This document shows positions 12,201 to 14,202 of a stretch of DNA of 29,047 nt, piece after piece. This DNA is from Candidatus Omnitrophota bacterium (GTDB lineage: Bacteria > Omnitrophota > Gorgyraeia > Gorgyraeales > Gorgyraeaceae). The notes under the pieces are model-generated. The model saw only the letters and a list, made by a program, of their open reading frames with translations. It was not told the DNA's origin and ran no database searches. The stretch covers positions 182 to 29,228 of the forward strand of contig DNHS01000043.1 of NCBI GenBank assembly GCA_003485765.1. Direction: 5' to 3'. Position 1 is the stretch's first letter, and each line of letters opens with the position of its first letter. A program made the translations under genes and the position numbers.

Positions 12201-14176
12201 GCTGTTATTCCAATAAGTTGCTGTATAGGTTTTGGAAGTTGGATAGTTACTTCTACTGTATTTACCACTTCAATTGCCATACCTATTCTATTAGCTATAG
12301 TAACTTCATTTTCTGGTAATCCCCATATCCTTGCAATTTTAGGAGCTACTCGTTCATTAAAAGCTCTTAGAAGCGCGCTATCAAAAGCTAATGGCACCCT
12401 CAGAGTTTTTGAGGCTTTAGTGATTATTTTTGATAAATCAAGTTGTTTTAAAAGCTCTTCTATAGGCTTACGCCTTCCTGAGAGTAAGAAGTGGTAGTTT
12501 TCCTCATCAATATCAGTCTTTGAATAAGGAGATACGACTATATAGGAATAGCCTTTTTCTTTTAAGAGTTTAGTGATACCTTTGGTATGGAATCCTCCAG
12601 CGATAAGAGATGATACTTTTGAGGAACGTTTCTCTATCTCAGATAGAGAGTTTGTAACCATTGCGATATCGCGGTCTTTTACAACCTTGTAGAAATCTTC
12701 TAATTCCTGCAGGTGAAAATCTATTAAATCAGGGTTATAATCTATAAAGGCATTGATATTATATCTTTTAAGAGTCTTGGGCAAAAAGTCTTTAAAAAAC
12801 TCTACTTTATAGGAGTCTTTATTATTAAGGTAATAATCCAGTTCTTCATTTGAGACTTTTAGATTAAAAAAGCTTTCAAGGAAGTTAATATTGTGGTCAG
12901 CTTTTACAAGGGTTTTTTGTTCGTCGGTCTTGGAGAGGGTTTCTTTTATCTCATAGTTAAGATCTTCTAATTCAGTAAATAGTTTTGTGGAATCAAGTGA
13001 GTTTACTTTAGTTAGATAGTCTATAAAGCTATCTAATGCAGGGTATTTAGCAGTAAAATCTTCTTTTAAGTGCTTGAGGCTTAAGTCTTTTAAGTAGCTA
13101 TAGAATGAGAAAGGAGATATTTTCTGGTCTTTAAATAAATTAGCCCTTGCCATCAAACCATCTAAATCATTATTTAAAAATTTACTCTGGAGAGTAGATT
13201 GAAGAGTTAAAAGCAGGTTATGGGAATCTTTCATTATCTTTAACTGGTCTATATGTTTTTCCTTTTCCATAGTCTCGGTCAGGATAGAGATATTTTTATA
13301 GTTAGCGATACCAATATTCTTCGAGCGGTCACGGGAGCTTATTGTGTTAGCAGAGTCGAGAAGATATTTTATATACTTGGCTGTATCTAGTTTCTGGGAG
13401 CTGAATTCAGATTCTTTTTTGTCCAAGTCTAATAGGTCTTTTGAGTATGCTTTAGGCTTAAGTTCTTTTATGGCTTTTTTAGTTTGAGAGATAAAAGTTT
13501 GTGAAGAGGGGCTGAATTTCATTATTTTATTAAAACCGATAATATTATCGAAGTAGATATCTTTAGTCTCTATACCCCAGATGGGAAGATCCGGATATTT
13601 AGTGATTGATAGATATTCTTCTCCTGTTAACTCGCCTGAATTAATAAATATACGGGAGACTTTTTCTTTTAAGCTGGAATCCGGAAAGCTGGAAACACTG
13701 GATGTATCTACTTTACCAACTGCTCCTTCTGATAAGACTAAGTCCATATTATAGTCTTTTAATAAAAGCTCTAAGATTTTAGCTAAGTTTAGCTCAGCTT
13801 CTGGATTTGTGTGTAAATCTTGTATGTGGACTATCAGGTTGGGCTTTTTGTCAATAGAAGTGGCATTATTATAGACTTCTACAATTCTACCCAGATCCTG
13901 GGGTATATGAATCTGGGATATGTCTTCTAAGTGGCTAGAGAGAATTTTTTTAGCCTCTTTTTTCTGGGACTGGATTTCCTTGGCATCTTCGCCTTTTATA
14001 ACAGATTGCTTTTTTTCTAAATTATTCTGTCTTTCATTGCTTAATTTATCATAATCTACTTTTTTGTTTTTGAATAAAGACTTGGAATTAGGTGCTGCAT
14101 ATACGATATTATTAGTAGCTAGAAATGCTATTAAAGTAAAGATTGAAACGGTTTTCTTTAGTAATTTAAAAGACAT
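203..14176 (-). CDS. Giant leader-tagged fusion: ChaN-like, MoaD-like, GltD, PyrK/SudB, ferredoxin and 2-oxoacid:ferredoxin oxidoreductase beta-gamma-alpha
   Basis: This single open frame of 4657 codons predicts a protein of roughly 0.5 MDa. The start is supported by AAAGGAG six bases before ATG and by an identical leader in the upstream gene. In order: signal-like peptide 1-27; ChaN/TraB-like region about 95-560; MoaD/ThiS fold 640-729; HExxxH region about 735-1390; GltD-type flavoprotein 1395-2005; PyrK/SudB-type reductase 2028-2470; unassigned 2480-2840; 2[4Fe-4S] ferredoxin 2885-2945; TPP-binding beta part 3170-3395; gamma part 3740-3910; alpha part 3978-4365; unassigned tail 4370-4657. 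The cofactor motifs of the oxidoreductase core are present, so decay is unlikely. Family knowledge predicts pyruvate (or a similar 2-oxoacid) oxidised to acyl-CoA, CO2 and reduced ferredoxin. I infer that the attached flavoproteins pass electrons to NAD(P). The gene lies 26 nt after the phosphofructokinase gene, so the two are probably co-transcribed. Enzymes of this kind are normally separate cytosolic subunits, so both the fusion and the leader are odd. Confidence 0.9.
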   Translation of the reverse strand: MSFKLLKKTVSIFTLIAFLATNNIVYAAPNSKSLFKNKKVDYDKLSNERQNNLEKKQSVIKGEDAKEIQSQKKEAKKILSSHLEDISQIHIPQDLGRIVEVYNNATSIDKKPNLIVHIQDLHTNPEAELNLAKILELLLKDYNMDLVLSEGAVGKVDTSSVSSFPDSSLKEKVSRIFINSGELTGEEYLSITKYPDLPIWGIETKDIYFDNIIGFNKIMKFSPSSQTFISQTKKAIKELKPKAYSKDLLDLDKKESEFSSQKLDTAKYIKYLLDSANTISSRDRSKNIGIANYKNISILTETMEKEKHIDQLKIMKDSHNLLLTLQSTLQSKFLNNDLDGLMARANLFKDQKISPFSFYSYLKDLSLKHLKEDFTAKYPALDSFIDYLTKVNSLDSTKLFTELEDLNYEIKETLSKTDEQKTLVKADHNINFLESFFNLKVSNEELDYYLNNKDSYKVEFFKDFLPKTLKRYNINAFIDYNPDLIDFHLQELEDFYKVVKDRDIAMVTNSLSEIEKRSSKVSSLIAGGFHTKGITKLLKEKGYSYIVVSPYSKTDIDEENYHFLLSGRRKPIEELLKQLDLSKIITKASKTLRVPLAFDSALLRAFNERVAPKIARIWGLPENEVTIANRIGMAIEVVNTVEVTIQLPKPIQQLIGITAPVKAQGKTIKEAIAYLISQYPKLRDELFQADGETLKSAIAVFLNGEIINDLNSPLNKNDVIRIVFAVSGGSGNDPREELLKKIKEVREALYIKRQSLLIQQAVQNMECASSRPMIQYLGLENTGLTWLPKTTPIIDALETELEALKEQLRRLEEGTAHLQAKTREDLKDNSLDAGTIGLRNELLALHEAEIDVLNNGTVNISDELKQRLVTYFKFLGLNTPEEQDNYLSKLNQLILERLKSLREQRIEFTLQNARNCTIIFGDKAHAHDKFDFSSPYGNHASDSLVFIDVTSLAHIPQELRAAESFVGLTHELAGHEATGIGGREDLETILTKQDAQLITHGEFGKITITDNSKLLTESFLKIVEPDSTLALEIAGNKSAALSLKFVGSEMQLIKFLAGLAGFQEAISSMPVDLKNTGAEATDAFFAIVGQITGLARDFEAREPSYKSAYVYESLCFVNIEGVRRIGLVVTPFEQRMALGMREVLVFDARSKGNYKKYNVDVKNIEMLSYLAERLEEKDIIPLALKFRPEYLDIFDNPLMPQDVRGKAKEIFEAFLSSARKANEILGKIQDEISELGDKHQWLRERIEKLRSSGISKEEIDKMFLEVMMGSDVMRGKPQQVQYILYTGDATRFWYDLLLDFRLSSSILQNIISEMEIAKREKRQDYSQNAHEKARAEYVQNAYEEAVVALWVYLHRDDFETPKTERTVKHRTSDFHLSLESDGLGAPGVSLGKVVLETIACTNCLGGPCSHGSFGSQAANLERKADYIAYIEKVRANLFEELKRKNVQGINEDMSLERLTEKIEAGEREELLASIYSGGKVYQIEAKEIVTWVGMKKDKLKEAEASLREEAEEIKERAIEAQEPHCPLEVPIPDMLRLLRQGKLKEAILLVNERSFLAGIFGLICPQEYLCQAACTIVGFLRKVSPIDIGKIEFLMELLYLRLYNELPKPDMKEATGKSVAIIGSGPAGLQAAYDLAREGHKVVIFEHLHVEGGVAAYGIPTFRLPPELLKAKIKLLENMEVKFVRNTIIGENGAYTIDELRASFDTIIIGVGAGKSNVMSLSDKVVVDEQSGRARLEKVEGAKRVPIPGRILNGIDSAYRFLSWTNIMNARKAGYKTPIPFSKRVADAFSKSFKTGEEVEVNIVVEGMGNVALDCGRTALRWINDLNRLFGTKVKPKIIFLYRRPSSELVLKARQEELYHAMEEAVEGVMEFELYQLHQAVEYVDDGTGHVGAIKCIKFDKPGATEGEVMVVRADQVIESLGSMSAAEILGHSIPLDKSGYIRISNFRTMQVEGLEGSDGRAPVYAVGDCAQAGDVNGRIMGTAVLAAMQGKRAGEATIKDLAGRAPMQKRAVDVEETFFAKESSLPAMYEIVNKREIGKREVRTRDGVSILGVQYVIEFTIYAPHIARRIRPGQFVTIMADEFGEKIPITFAGYGEIPGTIRVAIQDLGDSTVAINKMEKGESFYAIAGPAGEPSVFTALTGEVALVGMGSGIAAIVAIVIERARLDEVLTGLIKSIDTKEDKGEIFPVLEEIFSKLMLPEDRHIDGIIEAIRGKDYGKAKELLDEFSSQILNEFPEVAKSLKDLIININRILERPGQDDESLNLAVKQEAYPALDEIWRNLELLEKERTLSEIKELIQSKDYETAKAKLLGVTGSGFNTKVFLAARDINLLIYKEEIEKAIGKENIFIALEDEVGFDATTEGYRSSEPDKNRFFKGYGTIAFQSYLNRAQNPIGGALVAGPIAGMLPFEKIVKEANKPDILRVRDVWISTNPAMYCAYGGCLLCLIQTDMGIPWRGCLGPEARVNMIIGETIARRHEMVTPKTLADGVPFAVTPKLDNAGALANIMQALSEMVYLPLKDGMLLAGVRTKEGSYAIELVDGVSAKYFEGETFSRIIEVLQNIDWKWLGMTDDIDQQTLYAKRIADTLGLELSVVLNALDLSETRLQTGEGIALRALDGILNHFKSSAFTVNGLWEALDKKGSVETCREEIKTLEALGLISKTGARSPTGAILYELYQKVKVLYGSQVEALRSFPFLREAGHSRIRTTQLEFFEEQKRQVSKILDEMSPLSINEIFSGKDVGLNIVGMHRIGEFLEVHFSPSDFLRLRELFEQLGDKDKLDEILALANNKYMFVLDNDNKLVAVIIRNEQIQKELLWVEGASSPKLLTYLMLRALKPGVLPQDMAAINVENVAAGSGLLGRGAVVPSGTSALYSKGAWTDQTASIGGTCVSCGACSLVCPEGAIQFDRTGVTMAGKLILTVDASKCAGCTLCIDACHLPGNAIKMIKKTDLRPAALSIDDTSEGRAVVIEGESAARLEPMFKEQEIGFESLKQALGVSQIEAFSVNNDFIQLKYNVGDISYLISFDRIAKRLTLRPLRTFAIVDFDEKNIALAGALRDRGFGAVVILSKSDKEFGVKRDVARASGIGVYTVEELMEKDDNDVRQLMKDIGLSRFIAVDVALISKMLSKQHRYRDFNQWINKHTGSDILNAVDFLPTVNMDFNVALEAFRPAWEKQVRNFAPGHMLCPGCGQGTDMGLLSDVLAKMNVAPVLIYTTGCLQVSATNFPINASRWPATHANYTASVGAAAGIWAVYHWHKRMGNNIYGERKLLPIVVQGDGGFAIGLNVTMGSLEQGLPFLLIVENNGGTQNTGAQASTLSMEEVKSAGSVGTKKTPGLDIASVVTGANPNVYFARVSNSDPKDYKKKLENAIQWIMMGRGPAVIESYNTACPTGWKADPAEGMEESALSIQTAVGRDFLFERMGNHIRLSSGILKRDGKIYINTPYLISLEYELKHLTEDGNRLLTDEEVEKIVFYINNHRQSRLAQTLKAKRSAHGLPEMGLSLNWMQWLAMSYYLNDIPVESNLFRENLEALGIGSDEIEAIVSYRRDKKFGDKKEVIALINDERYRQIAAKALYLIQTGGQLQNLLGQFVEEAPSTDDLVKGDLFAKIEDFGKLVSPGTFEKIKGRLTLIPQRPHVIEYYARQGRFRDMLKSRDADEKLERLQLTVENSIVVMREMAAMPSSIHIFEEFDEIIKAGVPLEVTLFKYKSAREAHNALFGSKHAVPEDATRQQRIAERKALLGKKIFKELWVGRAGQGGITAADFLVTFAAMAEGLDVRDFPQFGVARTGDEVDVHVAIGNNIREHNTPVTEPDMVIVIDETLLNPKAFKGLKPGGFILVNTAESPSVIRAQLTKEGVNLPEGVKIFTVDATAIGRKYLGENRQNIPMLAARILISQLTDLDFGDPKLALDYIYQILLSSFKKDAADLNYRAMLEAIDKLQVEDGTFKQIKEQVLAARNVRLDSLKEKVEKALDISSEALKGQLIVASANKAAALAVAQAGQTKTVFGYPTTPATSVIEYLAQIADMGLPMNVFLSPAEDDVGARLLGAAEAGDVPVTATTSVAATYMFNQHLPDFVGKELPIVINLVVRAINIGALCIFSDESDMAFIKDWGVFLRARNAQEVYYLNFIALRIAKELKTPVFVVSSGFRNSHTNQPVRIFDNYDAIETFYKNSPDRFSVDKTILDQDDPKLIGPVVGPGYGSELVTATFERLQSTSDRVIAEAFADFERLFGARFSPFIEYKTEDADEIIVLQGDVEESIEALVDELRTQGRKVGVIHSTVVKPFPYEAFRNTITRINPRIITVLDNSKSHFLYDDAVGALKGLNIPVWGPVVYGLMGRDFYKKDAGVLFDTLKAFGVMQGLSGKDIPLSKELIEELITGDAVPTGEAQIYHALSRKFSELSEPESIFDAEELRIWKSTPPPETDREAFKKWSEAMHDLGTRMELQLWLIEKVKDGSYERLSLDASAKNMLKAILIGVKINELKIYRRVASISEQKAGARNLFALLELIDQAGNDTRHPQAHLKRDSIINRLTSGGLLELFSGGYGNTYFYGVRRDYNQYSLLHNFVVELSIRLSRKLLENKFGDHNQRLMAAECLLDLSKVDSDVKLAEKILKKLTRLRSKPIVMARAQELIQRIFKHNLDSSVLPRLVREVSRGL
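1082..2245 (-). other. Module: alpha part of 2-oxoacid:ferredoxin oxidoreductase (residues about 3978-4365)
   Basis: GYPTTPATSVIEYL, SPAEDDVGARLLGAAEAG and TATTSVAATYMFNQHLP match the pyrimidine-binding domain I of PorA. SSGFRNSHTNQPVRIF matches the following segment. KVGVIHSTVVKPFPYEAF and ITVLDNSKSH match domain II. The order beta-gamma-alpha differs from the common gamma-delta-alpha-beta gene order. Confidence 0.92.
2447..2959 (-). other. Module: gamma part of 2-oxoacid:ferredoxin oxidoreductase (residues about 3740-3910)
   Basis: The module starts with the family signature GRAGQGG (3752-3758). It continues with QFGVARTGDEVDVHVAI and PDMVIVIDETLL, the usual order in PorG. An unassigned linker of roughly 345 residues separates it from the beta part, so the fusion is not a simple joining of adjacent subunit genes. 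Confidence 0.9.
3992..4669 (-). other. Module: TPP-binding beta part of pyruvate-type 2-oxoacid:ferredoxin oxidoreductase (residues about 3170-3395)
   Basis: MLCPGCG gives C3186 and C3189. C3217 (TTGC) and C3389 (TACPTGW) complete the four-Cys set of the proximal cluster in PorB proteins. The TPP motif GDG at 3276-3278 is followed about 25 residues later by NN at 3303-3304. NTGxQxS after it is typical of the pyruvate/ketoisovalerate branch. Confidence 0.93.
5342..5524 (-). other. Module: 2[4Fe-4S] ferredoxin, PorD-like (residues about 2885-2945)
   Basis: There are two clean cluster motifs: C2889-x2-C2892-x2-C2895-x3-C2899-P, and C2926-x2-C2929-x2-C2932-x3-C2936. They are about 27 residues apart, as in the delta subunit of archaeal-type pyruvate synthase. 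The module stands directly before the TPP-binding part, where it could carry electrons from the oxidoreductase core towards the flavoprotein modules. Confidence 0.95.
6767..8095 (-). other. Module: PyrK/SudB/NfnA-like ferredoxin-NAD(P) reductase with [2Fe-2S] site (residues about 2028-2470)
   Basis: A flavin-binding beta-barrel (IRPGQFVTI ... IPITFAGY) leads into a nucleotide-binding fold beginning ALVGMGSGIAAI (about 2146-2157). That fold is interrupted by a helical insert at about 2170-2312 and resumes at KVFLAARDINLL. The C-terminus has C2438-x4-C2443-x2-C2446-x12-C2459, the PyrK-type [2Fe-2S] signature. With the preceding GltD module it mirrors the NfnAB or SudAB pair. Confidence 0.85.
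8162..9994 (-). other. Module: GltD/NfnB-type NAD(P)H-linked FAD oxidoreductase (residues about 1395-2005)
   Basis: An N-terminal Fe-S helical domain (CxxCxxxxC at 1400-1408, CP at 1525-1526, then C1564, C1570 and C1574) precedes a two-dinucleotide-binding flavoprotein. The FAD site is IIGSGPAGLQAAYDL (G1623, G1625, G1628). The NAD(P) site is EGMGNVALD (1806-1814). The C-terminal FAD motif is VYAVGDC at about 1964-1970. This is the architecture of the glutamate synthase small subunit and of NfnB. The Cys motif of the first cluster is interrupted by a ~115-residue insertion. Confidence 0.9.
11252..11269 (-). other. HExxxH motif (His970-Glu971 ... His975)
   Basis: The residues THELAGHEATGIGG contain HExxxH, one residue longer than the common HExxH zinc site. 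It is the spacing known from M49 dipeptidyl-peptidase III (HELLGH). I could not find the second M49 motif (EECRAE/D-like) downstream, so a zinc peptidase is only a possibility. The surrounding residues 735-1390 are mostly helical and otherwise unrecognised. Confidence 0.35.
11990..12259 (-). other. Module: MoaD/ThiS-like ubiquitin-fold domain (residues about 640-729)
   Basis: The pattern is typical of MoaD/ThiS: a first strand VEVTIQLP, then KTIKEAIAYLISQYP, then FLNGE, an acidic/polar turn, DVIRIVFAV, and SGG at 727-729. In free MoaD/ThiS the chain ends at this Gly-Gly, which is adenylated and carries sulfur. Here the chain runs on, so either the domain is purely structural or the chain is cut after the Gly-Gly. 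Confidence 0.7.
12497..13894 (-). other. Module: ChaN/TraB/EreA-like N-terminal region (residues about 95-560)
   Basis: Residues 116-150 read as a beta strand with HIQDLHTNPEA, then a helix, then LVLSEGAVG. This resembles the 'GExH...LVLE' core of ChaN/TraB/erythromycin-esterase-like proteins. A matching C-terminal element, SLIAGGFHTKGI, sits at 523-534. The family assignment is tentative. The segment is lysine- and serine-rich and AT-rich in codon use. The neighbouring gene keeps only scraps of this region. Confidence 0.4.
14069..14176 (-). repeat. Leader module copy A (signal-like peptide plus linker, 36 codons)
   Basis: The 36 codons start with a Lys-rich n-region (MSFKLLKK), followed by a hydrophobic stretch and a VYA/AP signal-peptidase-I-like site after residue 27. 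By hand alignment about 97 of 108 bases match copy B at 17056-17163, including a nearly unbroken run in the middle. The match continues about 12 bases upstream through the ribosome binding site. Confidence 0.85.
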
Positions 14177-14202
14177 TTATTGCTCCTTTATAGCTCTAAT
14201 TT
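14177..14202 (-). promoter_or_regulatory. Intercistronic ribosome binding site of the giant gene
   Basis: Only 26 nt separate the TAA of the kinase fusion gene from this ATG. They contain AAAGGAG, then CAATAA, then ATG, the same site as in front of the upstream gene. There is no room for a promoter, so the two genes should share one mRNA. Confidence 0.8.

Noticed and set aside
12497..13894. Firm assignment of the N-terminal region as a ChaN heme-binding lipoprotein
   Set aside because: There is no lipobox cysteine after the leader, and only two short motif resemblances support the family, so it is kept as a tentative label only.
203..14176. Giant gene as an artefact of wrongly joined genes or stop-codon recoding
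   Set aside because: The frame is open under the standard code for 14 kb, the recognised modules carry their cofactor motifs in the same frame, and one good start site shared with the neighbour precedes it. I saw no internal stop codon, and I noticed no gene-start-like site at the module borders, though I did not check every border.
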